Positions 18,859 to 27,084 of a stretch of DNA of 64,000 bases are shown here, piece by piece (within the stretch, counting starts at the first letter, position 1; every line of letters begins with the position of its first letter). The position numbers and the translations under genes were made by a program. Source of the stretch: PKWO01 sp036561005 (GTDB taxonomy: Bacteria > Pseudomonadota > Gammaproteobacteria > Burkholderiales > Burkholderiaceae_D). The notes under the pieces are model-generated. The model saw only the letters and a list, made by a program, of their open reading frames with translations. It ran no database searches and had not been told where the DNA came from. The DNA lies in assembly GCA_036561005.1 (NCBI GenBank), contig DATBQE010000172.1, positions 6,252 to 70,251 of the forward strand, given 5' to 3'.

Positions 18859-19518
18859 TTAGTTTTGCCTGCTCAATACCAGCTTGATACCCAGCGCAAC
18901 AAACAATCCACCCGTCGCGCGGTTCAAAAGATTTGCCAGCTTGCCATTGCCCTTGAAGCGCGCGCTCGCCGTTGCAGCGGACCATGCCAGAAAATTACAC
19001 CACAACATGCCGTTAACATTGAACACCACACCGAGAAAAACGAATGCCAGCGCTTTGTGCGGCGAGACAGGATCGATGAATTGCGGCACGAACGCCAGGA
19101 AAAACAAGGCCACCTTCGGGTTCAGGACATTGGTCAGAAACCCTTGGGAAAATATCTGGCGCATTGAGGCACTTGCCGGACCGCTCTCCGTGCGCGATGA
19201 GACATCATCCTGCCCCGCGTCTGCTTTGGCCGCACGTTTGAACAACATGCCGGCGCCGACATACAACAGATAAGCTGCGCCAATCAATTTCACAATCGTA
19301 AAAGCGGTTGCCGATGTCGCCAGAATTGCCGACAGGCCAAATGCGGCAGCCAGTACGTGCACCATCGTGCCCGCGCCGATTCCAAACGCCGCCGCCGCGC
19401 CGGCGCGCCAGCCCTGCGTGGCACTGCGCCCGATGATGTAGAGGGAATCCGGGCCTGGCGTAATGTTAAGCAGGAGACCCGAAACAATGAACAGCGTGAG
19501 ATCGTGCACACCAAACAT
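18859..19518 (-). CDS. LysE/RhtB-family amino-acid exporter (copy 2)
   Basis: A 219-residue membrane protein of the same family as its downstream neighbour but clearly diverged: ITPGPDSLYIIGRSATQGW at the N-terminus and VLNPKVALFFLAFVPQFID in the middle. A variable hydrophilic loop (KADAGQDDVSSRTESGP) separates the two halves. The pair are paralogues rather than a recent duplication, as their sequences differ through most of their length. The ATG starts one base past the stop of the outer-membrane protein gene, which argues for coupling. Confidence 0.88.
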   Translation of the reverse strand: MFGVHDLTLFIVSGLLLNITPGPDSLYIIGRSATQGWRAGAAAAFGIGAGTMVHVLAAAFGLSAILATSATAFTIVKLIGAAYLLYVGAGMLFKRAAKADAGQDDVSSRTESGPASASMRQIFSQGFLTNVLNPKVALFFLAFVPQFIDPVSPHKALAFVFLGVVFNVNGMLWCNFLAWSAATASARFKGNGKLANLLNRATGGLFVALGIKLVLSRQN

Positions 19519-19519
19519 G

Positions 19520-20041
19520 TCAGAACACTTTCACCTTGAGTTGAAACGACAGCGCACCATACAGCCTGTCCTTGTAACTAGGCACAAACGATACATTGAG
19601 GCCGACGCGCTCGTATTCATAGCTCGCAACCGGAATTGCGGCCAAGAACCAGCCGCCGTTGCGCATTTTCGGGTAACCGTCAAATACACCGAGTGCCGCA
19701 CCCAATCGCACCGGGCCGACCGCTACCGGCTGATAGTAAATACCGAGATACTTTGAGGTATCGCGATCGCTGTTATAAAACTCGCCCACCGTTGCCGAGG
19801 CTACGGTGGAAAAACGATATTCCGCGCCGATACCGTAATTGTTGCCGTTAAGACCCAGGTCGCGCTGCCAGTGGTAAGAATAAAACCCGGGGTTGAGCCA
19901 GGTTTCACTAATGGGTTGCGATTCGATCAATGAAAATGGATTGCTGTCTTCCGCGCAAGCCGGTGCCTGAAACACGGCGATCAGGCCTAATGCCGCCAAA
20001 CCGGCAACGGCAAGACGAGCGAATCCCGAAAATGGAGCCAT
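19520..20041 (-). CDS. Small outer-membrane beta-barrel protein
   Basis: A 173-residue protein with a signal peptide (LAALGLIAVFQAPACA, cleavage near residue 30) and alternating strands ending in LSFQLKVKVF, whose terminal Phe is the usual signal for barrel assembly. The ETWLNPGFYSYHWQRDLG opening and size are reminiscent of PagP-type or other eight-strand barrels, but I see no PagP catalytic set and do not claim palmitoylation. It is the first gene before two LysE exporters. Three 12-bp tandem repeats lie 30-65 bases upstream of its start. Confidence 0.65.
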   Translation of the reverse strand: MAPFSGFARLAVAGLAALGLIAVFQAPACAEDSNPFSLIESQPISETWLNPGFYSYHWQRDLGLNGNNYGIGAEYRFSTVASATVGEFYNSDRDTSKYLGIYYQPVAVGPVRLGAALGVFDGYPKMRNGGWFLAAIPVASYEYERVGLNVSFVPSYKDRLYGALSFQLKVKVF

Positions 20042-20070
20042 GCGATTTCCCTTGATGAAATTTAAATGTG

Positions 20071-20106
20071 ATTGGTATGTGAATTGGTATGTGAACTGGT
20101 ATGTGA
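20071..20106. repeat. Three tandem 12-bp direct repeats
   Basis: Copies read ATTGGTATGTGA, ATTGGTATGTGA and ACTGGTATGTGA with no spacing, one mismatch in the third. They lie between the outer-membrane protein start (20041, minus) and the stop of the gene upstream (20119), where a regulator could bind. Confidence 0.8.
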
Positions 20107-20118
20107 TATGCCGCCGTC

Positions 20119-20487
20119 CTACTGGGACACGATCATCTTTTCAATGAAATACTCGGTGTCGCCAAAGCAGGAACCCGGAACGCCTTTGTGCTGGCCGTAG
20201 CTGAGCACCATGCGCTTGCCCATATTCGCCGAAATCTGCTGTGCAACAGCCTCATCGCGGACGCTGAACTCGAATTTTTCGGGCACGACGCCCGGCAGCG
20301 TGGTCAACAGCATCTCGCCTTCCCAGGTTTTGCATATCCAGCCCTTCCGGGAGAATTTCTGCACATAACCGGCACGCTGTCCCTCGGAATATGACCAGGT
20401 CAGCGACAGCCATGCATACGCCGCGAATGCCAAAACAAAAGCAGCCAATACGGCACAAAGCACCAGCATCGTTCGTTGTTTCGTCAT
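20119..20487 (-). CDS. Conserved membrane-anchored protein of unknown function
   Basis: A 122-residue protein with one N-terminal membrane helix (about residues 7-29), then a soluble part outside the membrane containing SEGQRAGYVQKFSRKGWICKTWEGE and a C-terminal VLSYGQHKGVPGSCFGDTEYFI. The two Cys could pair. I recognise the pattern as a small conserved proteobacterial family of no known function. The native AGGA ribosome site is kept six bases before the ATG, but a 269-bp palindromic element begins only 12 bases upstream of the start codon and separates the gene from whatever promoter lay beyond. Confidence 0.72.
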   Translation of the reverse strand: MTKQRTMLVLCAVLAAFVLAFAAYAWLSLTWSYSEGQRAGYVQKFSRKGWICKTWEGEMLLTTLPGVVPEKFEFSVRDEAVAQQISANMGKRMVLSYGQHKGVPGSCFGDTEYFIEKMIVSQ

Positions 20488-20498
20488 GTCTGGTCCTA

Positions 20499-20767
20499 AG
20501 AGCCTGTTTATGATCTATTTGATGTGCCCGTTCGAGCGAAAAGGGATGCAGTGCAAGGCGCGACGCGCCGCTCAGGGTGGCCCCCTGAGCAAGCGCCGCA
20601 ACGCCGCAATGCGCCCTTTTCGCTCGAACCCTCCGGGCAGCCCCGTAAACCGGTCGCTTGCCGCGTTGCGGCTCCTTGCCGTAGCACCGCTACGCCGCGT
20701 CGCCGCGCCTTGCATTCGACCGGTTTGCGGGGCTGCGGGCACATCAAATAGATCATAAACAGGCTCT
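20499..20767. mobile_element. 269-bp palindromic MITE-like element with 32-bp perfect terminal inverted repeats
   Basis: The ends (20499-20530 and 20736-20767) are exact reverse complements over 32 bases, beginning AGAGCCTG. Inside, two further hairpins fill almost all the space: 20531-20628, closed by a perfect 15-bp stem (TTCGAGCGAAAAGGG) with an inner CTCAGGG/CCCTGAG stem, and 20638-20735, closed by a 19-bp stem with one mismatch. The whole could fold as a three-way junction. A TA stands on each side and may be a target duplication. No protein is encoded; open frames on both strands are by-products of symmetry. It resembles a miniature inverted-repeat element. No second copy was noticed in this window. 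Confidence 0.8.
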
Positions 20768-20783
20768 AAAATCGCGACGCCGC

Positions 20784-21125
20784 CTATTGGAGCAGTTGCC
20801 GTATCAGCTTCGCAGTCGTCTGATCCTGCTGACTGAACTGCATGCCGACCCTGAAACCCGACGTACCGACACAGGTGCAGTAGACCGCTTTCGCGGTGAC
20901 ATTGATCTTGACGATCTGACCGTTGATCGGTGCATCAAAAATCAGCGTGCATAGCCGAGAAACGGGAATAGGCTCGTCGAGCATCACACTGACTCCGACC
21001 ATGGACACGTCCATGGTGCGGCCCTTGACGGCGACCGAGTCGCTCAGCATTACGCGCGCGGGGCAACGCAAAACCTTACGTGCCGCGGCCCGGGCTTCCT
21101 TTTGTTCAGCCATGCCTGGATTCAT
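20784..21125 (-). CDS. PilZ-domain protein (c-di-GMP receptor type)
   Basis: A 113-residue single PilZ domain. The DxSxxG half of the c-di-GMP site is visible as DVSMVGVSVML; the upstream basic RxxxR half is imperfect (ARKVLRCPARV), so binding is plausible but not assured. PilZ proteins pass c-di-GMP levels to motility, pili or polysaccharide machinery. The start could be the ATG at 21125 or at 21113; neither has a strong ribosome site. A DUF4404 gene ends 16 bases upstream on the same strand, so the two are probably co-transcribed. Confidence 0.82.
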   Translation of the reverse strand: MNPGMAEQKEARAAARKVLRCPARVMLSDSVAVKGRTMDVSMVGVSVMLDEPIPVSRLCTLIFDAPINGQIVKINVTAKAVYCTCVGTSGFRVGMQFSQQDQTTAKLIRQLLQ

Positions 21126-21141
21126 TTCAGATTGGAACCGA

Positions 21142-21411
21142 TCAGATACCCATGCTGGCGAGCATATCGGTCAAGTCGCGCAACACAGGAGCAATGTGAG
21201 GATGCTTGGCCGCAAAGCGGGCGGAAATCGATTGCGCTTGCGATGCCAGTCCTGCTCCTTCGTTTGCGCCTGGCGCCTGCTTCTGCACCAGATTGCGAAT
21301 ATCGCCGTCGAGCATGTCGAGCAGTTGCACCAACTCGGCGTCGGGCGCCTCGGCGCTACTCAGCGCGAGGTGCAATTCCTTCAATTTCTCCTTCAGCGCG
21401 TCCATGCTCAT
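21142..21411 (-). CDS. DUF4404 family protein
   Basis: An 89-residue helical protein matching DUF4404: MDALKEKLKELHLALSS at the start, LDMLDGDIRNLVQ, and a closing FAAKHPHIAPVLRDLTDMLASMGI. The family is small, cytosolic and of unknown function. AGGA is eight bases before the ATG. It leads a two-gene unit with the PilZ protein downstream. Confidence 0.85.
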   Translation of the reverse strand: MSMDALKEKLKELHLALSSAEAPDAELVQLLDMLDGDIRNLVQKQAPGANEGAGLASQAQSISARFAAKHPHIAPVLRDLTDMLASMGI

Positions 21412-21659
21412 GTTTGGGGTCCTGGTAGGTGATCGACGCGAAATTACGACTTGCGCTGCAAACTTGAGTCCATACTATATCAGCGCAGGCCATTCCCTGC
21501 ACGAAAAGCATGGCCAGAATTCCTTCGAAATGCTTCGGAAGCCACAGAATCGCCGCCTCGCGCGCCCATGGCGCGTACCGTGAAAGCGGATGCAACCAGG
21601 CGATGCTTTCCGTCTATAATTTGCCTACCTGACATGACCATATCGCCGGAGCCACCCTG

Positions 21660-23108
21660 GTGCGAATTTCCGTTTTACATATTGCCGCCCGACTATTGAT
21701 TGCCGCACTATGTGCTCCGGTCGCCGCGGATGCAGGCGCCGCCGTTGCCACGCAGCCCGGGCATAGCTGCCATCAACCAGGCTACGACCAGGCCCTGCGT
21801 TGTATCGATGTGGCGGTGCCGCTCGATTATCAGCATGCCGATGGTGCCAGACTTGCCCTGCACGTGACGCTTGCTCCCGCACTGCGCGAAGGTGCAAGGC
21901 CGGATCCGGTGTTTGTGCTGGCCGGCGGTCCCGGTCAAGCCGGCAGCGAGATCCTGCCTTTGCTCGATTCAAGCTTTCGCAAGCTGCGCGCCACGCGTGA
22001 CATCGTGTTCATCGACCAACGCGGCACGGGACTGTCCGGCAAGCTCGACTGTGAAAGCACGCAGGAAGTCGACGATCTTGACGAAGCCGGGCAGGAACAG
22101 TTGATCCGCAAGTGCATGAAGTCACTCGACAAGCCCTTCAAATTTTACAACACCGAAAATTCCGCACGCGATCTGGAGCAGGTTCGCAATGCACTCGGTT
22201 ATTCGCAAGTCAATCTCTGGGGCGGTTCCTACGGCACGCGTCTTGGCCAAGCCTATGCCCGTATGTTCCCGGCATCGGTGCGGGCACTGGTTCTTGACGG
22301 TGTGGCCTCACCGGATCAGATCATTTTTGCCTGGGGCCGCGATGCACAGGCGTCGCTCGATACCACATTCAGCTATTGTGCAACCGCCCCCGGCTGCCAT
22401 GCAGCCTATCCGAATTTGCCGCAACAGTTTTCCGCCTTGCTCGCACGTGTCAATGGCGGCGAGGTCAAACTCGATTTCTATCATCCGCGTACGGCACGCC
22501 GTGTCCAGATGCAAATGGCCCCGGCGCGCTTCCTGCAAACCGTGCGCACTGCACTCTATTCGGCAGACAGCGCCAACCGCCTGCCATTCCTGATCGACAG
22601 CGCAGACAAGGGAAACTGGAATCCCTTCGTCGCACAGATGTACAGCGTTAGCGACTTTTCTTTGGAAGGGCCGGCCATCGGGCTGATGCTTTCGGTCACC
22701 TGCGCGGAAGACATTGCGCGCGTCACGCCGGCCATCATCGCAGACGAAGAACACAACTCATTTCTGGCGGGAAGAGAGCTTAAGCTGATGTCACGGCTAT
22801 GCCAATCCATGGACGTGCCGGCCATCCCTTACAGTGAGCCAGCCATGATATCCGCGCCAACGCTGCTCCTTTCCGGCGCACTCGACCCTGTCACGCCGCC
22901 ATACCGGGCGCAAAGCGCTGCCAAGCTCATGAACCATGCGCAACAATTCGTGGTCACCAATGCCAGCCATATCGTCTCGCAAGCGGGTTGCGCGCCGCGC
23001 CTGTTGCGTGAATTCATCGATCATCCGGATCAGCCATTGGCAGCAGAATGCTTGAAGGACATCCCGCGTAACAGCTTTCAGTTGGGGGCGGCGGGGCCGC
23101 ATCCCTAG
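21660..23108 (+). CDS. Secreted alpha/beta hydrolase, S33 peptidase-like (TAP C-terminal domain)
   Basis: A 482-residue exported protein with a signal peptide (LLIAALCAPVAADAGA). It belongs to the prolyl/tripeptidyl aminopeptidase group: VFVLAGGPGQAGSE at the oxyanion region, nucleophile elbow WGGSYGTR, and a C-terminal TAP-like segment (APTLLLSGALDPVTPPYRA, then NASHIVSQAGC with the likely catalytic His). These enzymes remove residues from peptide N-termini; the true substrate is unknown. It begins with GTG, preceded by CGGAG. The ABC transporter gene starts 20 bases after its stop, so it probably heads a four-gene operon. Confidence 0.86.
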   Translation: MRISVLHIAARLLIAALCAPVAADAGAAVATQPGHSCHQPGYDQALRCIDVAVPLDYQHADGARLALHVTLAPALREGARPDPVFVLAGGPGQAGSEILPLLDSSFRKLRATRDIVFIDQRGTGLSGKLDCESTQEVDDLDEAGQEQLIRKCMKSLDKPFKFYNTENSARDLEQVRNALGYSQVNLWGGSYGTRLGQAYARMFPASVRALVLDGVASPDQIIFAWGRDAQASLDTTFSYCATAPGCHAAYPNLPQQFSALLARVNGGEVKLDFYHPRTARRVQMQMAPARFLQTVRTALYSADSANRLPFLIDSADKGNWNPFVAQMYSVSDFSLEGPAIGLMLSVTCAEDIARVTPAIIADEEHNSFLAGRELKLMSRLCQSMDVPAIPYSEPAMISAPTLLLSGALDPVTPPYRAQSAAKLMNHAQQFVVTNASHIVSQAGCAPRLLREFIDHPDQPLAAECLKDIPRNSFQLGAAGPHP

Positions 23109-23128
23109 ATGATTTTGGAAAGAACGAC

Positions 23129-23863
23129 ATGATCAAGGTCGACGACGTACGCAAACGCTTCGGCGCCATCCAGGCATTGTCGGGTGTCAGTTTCGTCGCC
23201 CAGGATGGCCGCACCACGGCACTATTGGGCCCCAACGGAGCAGGCAAGACCACATTGTTGCGCCTGCTGGTAGGCTTGTTGCAACGCGACCACGGCAGCA
23301 TCAACGTCGACGGGCTCGACCCCGCAAGGAATCCTATCGAAGTGCGCCGAAGCATCGGTTTTCTGACCGATCAATTCGGATTGTATGATCGTTTGACCAC
23401 ACGCGAGCACCTGGTCTATTTCGGCGAGTTGAACGGCATGAGCAAAGAGGAGATCGCACACCGGATCGGCGACGTGGTGGGCCTGCTGACCATGGAAGAC
23501 ATTCTGGACCGGCGCGCCAAGGGTTTTTCGCAGGGACAGCGCGTCAAGGTTGCGCTGGCGCGCACCCTATTGCACAAACCCCGCCATCTGTTGCTTGACG
23601 AGCCGACGCGCGGACTCGATGTCATGAGCACCCGCGCGCTGCGCCGCACGCTGGCGGCATTGCGGGAGGAAGGCTGCTGCATCATCATGGCTACCCACGT
23701 TATGCAGGAAGTGACGCATTTGTGCGACGACGTGATCGTCATCGCCAAGGGACATACCGTGGCGCAAGGCTCACCAGACGAAATCTGCCAGCGCACGGGC
23801 ATTGCCAATCTGGAAGATGCATTCGTCAGTCTGGTCGGGACCGATGAAGGAATTTCGGCATGA
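23129..23863 (+). CDS. natA: ABC transporter ATP-binding protein, NatA type
   Basis: A 244-residue ATPase with all ABC motifs: Walker A GPNGAGKTTLL, signature FSQGQRVKVALART and Walker B HLLLDEPTRGLD followed by the switch His in MATHVMQEV. This subfamily pairs with NatB-like permeases; the founding Bacillus NatAB exports sodium ions. Its last four bases overlap the permease start (ATGA), so they are translated together. Symbol is by family resemblance; the substrate in this organism is not shown. Confidence 0.88.
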   Translation: MIKVDDVRKRFGAIQALSGVSFVAQDGRTTALLGPNGAGKTTLLRLLVGLLQRDHGSINVDGLDPARNPIEVRRSIGFLTDQFGLYDRLTTREHLVYFGELNGMSKEEIAHRIGDVVGLLTMEDILDRRAKGFSQGQRVKVALARTLLHKPRHLLLDEPTRGLDVMSTRALRRTLAALREEGCCIIMATHVMQEVTHLCDDVIVIAKGHTVAQGSPDEICQRTGIANLEDAFVSLVGTDEGISA

Positions 23864-25056
23864 CGACAAAAATCGGCGGCAAATTTCTCGTTGTTCTGCG
23901 CAAGGAATTACGCGAAGCCTTCCGCGACCGGCGCGCGCTCGGCGTTTTGCTGATGATTGTCGTGCTCTATCCATTGATGCTATGGGTCGCGCTGCACAAG
24001 ATCATCGATATGACGGTCAAGGGTGAACACGAGAACGTTGCGCTGGTGGTCATCGGCGGACCGCAGGTGCCCACCTTGCTTGGCATGCTGGAGCAAAAGA
24101 ACATCAAGATAACGGCCCGGGAGAATATGACCGATGCCGACATCACCGAGTTGCTGCGTCTGCGGCAATACGTGGCCGTGATCAAGATCAGCGATAAATT
24201 CACCGACAACTACACGGCGATGCGACCGGCACGCATCGAACTTTGGTATGACTCTGCCTCGGACCAGCAATCGAAATTGCGCCGCGTCGAAAATGTGCTG
24301 CGCACCTACAATAGCATGATAGCCGGGGCGCGCCTGCTGGCCCATGGCGTCTCGCCGGCCGCCCTTACGCCGATACAGTTGCAGAGTTACGATACCGCCA
24401 CCAACGCCTCGCGTTCGGTCCAGTTCCTCGGTGCATTGCTCGGCATCTTCTTTGCTGCCAGCTTCTTCTTTTGCCTGAACACGGCCATGGATACCACGGC
24501 CGGCGAACGCGAAAGGCGCTCTCTCGAAGTATTGCTGGCACAACCGATTCACGCGTTCGAACTCATCATGGGTAAATGGCTTGCCACTGCAACGCTGGCA
24601 ATCATCGGCCTGACCCTGGAATTGATCGTTGCGCACCTGATCTTGAAATGGATGCCGCTGGAGGAAATCGGCATGTCGTGGCGCGTCAGCTGGCCGCTGC
24701 TGTTGGGCATGATCGGTTGCGCCATCCCGTTGTGCCTGTTCGCTGCGGCCTTTGAAATTGCGCTGGCAATGAACGCAAAGACATTCAAGGAAGCGCAAAC
24801 GATGATGAGCTTTGCCGTCTTGCTGCCCATGATGCCGACCATCATCGTACCGATGCTCGATCTGAACACCGCGACCTGGATGTATGTCGTGCCGGTGCTG
24901 GCCAACCAGACCTTGCTGCTTGAGGTGGCGAAAGGACAGGATGTCGGCCTGCTTCCTTACGTCTTGACCATGGGCAGTTCCATGCTGGCGGCACTGCTTG
25001 CCGTCGGCTTCGCGGCGTGGCGCCTGCGTAGCGAAAAATATGTACTCGGGGTTTAA
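23860..25056 (+). CDS. natB: ABC transporter permease, NatB type
   Basis: A 398-residue permease. There is one N-terminal helix (about residues 27-45), a large extracytoplasmic region, and five or so C-terminal helices, with the TAGERERRSLEVLLAQPIHAFELIMGKW block typical of ABC-2/NatB permeases. It forms the membrane channel for the overlapping ATPase. A DUF3455 gene follows 41 bases later. Direction is probably export. Confidence 0.86.
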   Translation: MTTKIGGKFLVVLRKELREAFRDRRALGVLLMIVVLYPLMLWVALHKIIDMTVKGEHENVALVVIGGPQVPTLLGMLEQKNIKITARENMTDADITELLRLRQYVAVIKISDKFTDNYTAMRPARIELWYDSASDQQSKLRRVENVLRTYNSMIAGARLLAHGVSPAALTPIQLQSYDTATNASRSVQFLGALLGIFFAASFFFCLNTAMDTTAGERERRSLEVLLAQPIHAFELIMGKWLATATLAIIGLTLELIVAHLILKWMPLEEIGMSWRVSWPLLLGMIGCAIPLCLFAAAFEIALAMNAKTFKEAQTMMSFAVLLPMMPTIIVPMLDLNTATWMYVVPVLANQTLLLEVAKGQDVGLLPYVLTMGSSMLAALLAVGFAAWRLRSEKYVLGV

Positions 25057-25096
25057 ATATCAACAATCCATTGAACATGTGGAAAAGGACCAAACC

Positions 25097-25636
25097 ATGA
25101 AACTGACCTACCGCCTTGCGCTTGCGTTACTTGCCTGCACCGGTTTCAACGGCATAGCCGTTGCGAACGAAGCTGCACCCCCGACCCCTGATGCACTGAA
25201 GGTGCCGCCGGGCCATACACTGAGACTTTCCGTCAAGGCAAGCGGCTTCCAGATTTACGAATGTGGGGCGGATAAGGTCAATCCTGCAGCCTTTGTGTGG
25301 AATTTTTCAGCGCCTCAGGCTGATCTGTTCGACGCGCAGGGGAAGAAGCTGGGCAAGCACTACGCTGGGCCTACCTGGGAAGGCGAGGATGGCAGCAAAA
25401 TCGTCGGTCAGGTGAAGGCGAGCGACAAGGGCACGGATGCCGGTGCAATCAGTTGGCTGCTGTTGGAAGCAAAGGCGAATTCTGGCGAGGGTATTTTCAG
25501 TCACATAAGCCATGTGCAGCGCCTGGCGACGTCCGGTGGCAAAGCGCCGGCTGGCGGCTGCGACGCGTCGACAAAGGGGGAAATAAGCAAAGTGCCCTAC
25601 ACCGCGCAGTATTATTTTTACGAAGCGACCAGGTAA
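25097..25636 (+). CDS. Exported DUF3455 protein
   Basis: A 179-residue protein with a signal peptide ending VANEA near residue 24. The rest matches DUF3455: KVPPGHTLRLSVKASGFQIYEC, then AGPTWEGEDGSKIVGQV, WLLLEAKANSGEGIFSHISHVQRL and a terminal VPYTAQYYFYEA. Function is unknown; the family is secreted or periplasmic. The ATG follows an AAGGA ribosome site; an upstream in-frame start inside the permease gene is rejected. It may be the fourth gene of the peptidase-NatAB operon. Confidence 0.85.
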   Translation: MKLTYRLALALLACTGFNGIAVANEAAPPTPDALKVPPGHTLRLSVKASGFQIYECGADKVNPAAFVWNFSAPQADLFDAQGKKLGKHYAGPTWEGEDGSKIVGQVKASDKGTDAGAISWLLLEAKANSGEGIFSHISHVQRLATSGGKAPAGGCDASTKGEISKVPYTAQYYFYEATR

Positions 25637-25690
25637 CGCGCTGCAACGCCGAAATAAACGCGATGCCGGCCGCGTGCCGGCAGACTCAGA

Positions 25691-25933
25691 CTATTTTGTA
25701 GCGAGATTATATTTTTCCCTGACGTGCTCGACCGCTTCGCGGATCTCAGTCTCGTAGTCCGCCCCGCCGCGAAAACTCCCCATGTCCCAATTGCAGCCGT
25801 CACGATCGACCTCGTGCATTTGCGGCACCGGCGTCTCAACCTTGGCATCGTCGTCAACGATTTCCGGTATCGCAGCGACAAGTTTTTGCACTTTTTTGCG
25901 GATTTCCTCCGCGCTCAGCACCGTTCTTTCCAT
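25691..25933 (-). CDS. Small acidic conserved protein, function unknown
   Basis: An 80-residue soluble protein: MERTVLSAEEIRKKVQKLV, then a run of acidic residues around IPEIVDDDAKVETP, a central CNWDMGSFRGG and a helical tail ending EHVREKYNLATK. A strong GGAGG lies seven bases before the ATG and fixes the start. No domain is recognised and neighbours give no role. Composition and ribosome site support a real gene. Confidence 0.62.
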   Translation of the reverse strand: MERTVLSAEEIRKKVQKLVAAIPEIVDDDAKVETPVPQMHEVDRDGCNWDMGSFRGGADYETEIREAVEHVREKYNLATK

Positions 25934-26186
25934 GCTACATCCTCCGCTACCATCGGTATCCGGTTGCATACGAAACGAGGGAGCTGGTCGGCCAAAGATC
26001 ACGCCGCGGCACCCGCGCAGGCCGGCACACTGCCGGTATTGACGCGACACCGGCGCGATGCCGGAATGCAGGTCAACGTGAGCCATATTAGCGCAGAACG
26101 GTCGCCAAAAACAATCGTTCCCGCGAGTTTCGGCGCGACTGTTGTAGAGCTGTGTATCTAACGCCGATGCCGATTTTCGGCGGAAA

Positions 26187-26384
26187 TCAATGCGTTTGCC
26201 GGTGATCGACGCGCACCATAATACGGCGGGCCCATTCCTGTGCGGTAGAATCGACGAAGCAGTCGGCATGCTCTACCGATTCGCGCAATATTCGTTTGGC
26301 AAGATTCGCAACACGGCTATCCAACGACAGAATTTGCTCGTTCAAGAGCAGGATATCCTCTCCACTCAACGGTTTGCGATTCAT
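26187..26384 (-). CDS. Small helical protein, function unknown
   Basis: About 65 residues, mainly helix-forming (LSGEDILLLNEQILSLDSRVANLAKRILRESVEHADCF). GGAGG lies seven bases upstream of the ATG at 26384 (another ATG directly precedes it at 26387), which supports translation. The longer open frame beyond is not protein-like. It is divergent from the PilZ gene at 26674. No family recognised. Confidence 0.5.
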   Translation of the reverse strand: MNRKPLSGEDILLLNEQILSLDSRVANLAKRILRESVEHADCFVDSTAQEWARRIMVRVDHRQTH

Positions 26385-26673
26385 CATGGAGCCCTCCGAC
26401 AATACATATTCCCGGTGCTTCATTCTTGTTATCGGATGTGAATTGCCATCCGCGTAGTCAAAAATGTGTATCGCACGTTGCAAAATGTATCCGTCCTGAG
26501 ATTGTGACCATGCAAGGCGTGAAAACCCCGGGCATCTCGAGCATTCGGCGTGGAATAGTCTTCCGGTCGAGCAGGAATGGGTGATAATCCACCGAGAACA
26601 CGCCAGTCGATGAGAAATGGCAAGGGGGAACAATAATCCAATGCGGGACGAAACAGGTTCTACAGGAGATTGC

Positions 26674-27012
26674 ATGGTCATCAACGACAAGCGCAGGCAT
26701 TTTCGCAAGTCCCTACAGGCGCAAGCGGCAGTTGCCGACATTTTGGGCAACACGTGGACAAAAATCGACTTGCTCGACATCTCCGGTAGCGGTGCCGCGT
26801 TCATCAGCGCCGAGGAATATTTGCCCGGTGCGGCGCGCATGCTGCGCTTCCAATTGCCCGAAAATGCCAAACGCATTTCAGCCGCCTGCAAGATCATCCA
26901 TTGCGTGGCACACCCTTACCTGCGCGGTTATCGTGTCGGCGTGGAGTTCGTTAGAATCGAGGAACAGGATTTGTTGGCCGTTAATGCCTTTGTCAGCGCC
27001 ACCAACGAATGA
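26674..27012 (+). CDS. PilZ-domain protein (c-di-GMP receptor type)
   Basis: A 112-residue PilZ domain with both halves of the ligand site visible: KRRHFRKSLQ (RxxxR) at residues ~6-15 and DISGSGAAF (DxSxxG) at ~34. It therefore probably binds c-di-GMP, better than the PilZ at 20.8 kb. AGGAGA is five bases before the ATG at 26674; an in-frame ATG at 26641 has a weaker site. It stands alone, so the target pathway is not shown. Confidence 0.85.
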   Translation: MVINDKRRHFRKSLQAQAAVADILGNTWTKIDLLDISGSGAAFISAEEYLPGAARMLRFQLPENAKRISAACKIIHCVAHPYLRGYRVGVEFVRIEEQDLLAVNAFVSATNE

Positions 27013-27084
27013 ATGCATGCTGATGCAGACTAAACTATAAAAATCGCGCTTGCGACAATGCTGGCCGGAGTGCGCCAGTCGGCT

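Noticed and set aside
19520..20041. Naming the small barrel as PagP.
   Set aside because: Size and some aromatic residues are similar, but the PagP catalytic residues are not evident.
20486..20758. Open frames of 90 and 82 codons on both strands over the palindromic element.
   Set aside because: They exist on both strands with similar starts because the DNA is self-complementary; composition is not protein-like and there is no ribosome site.
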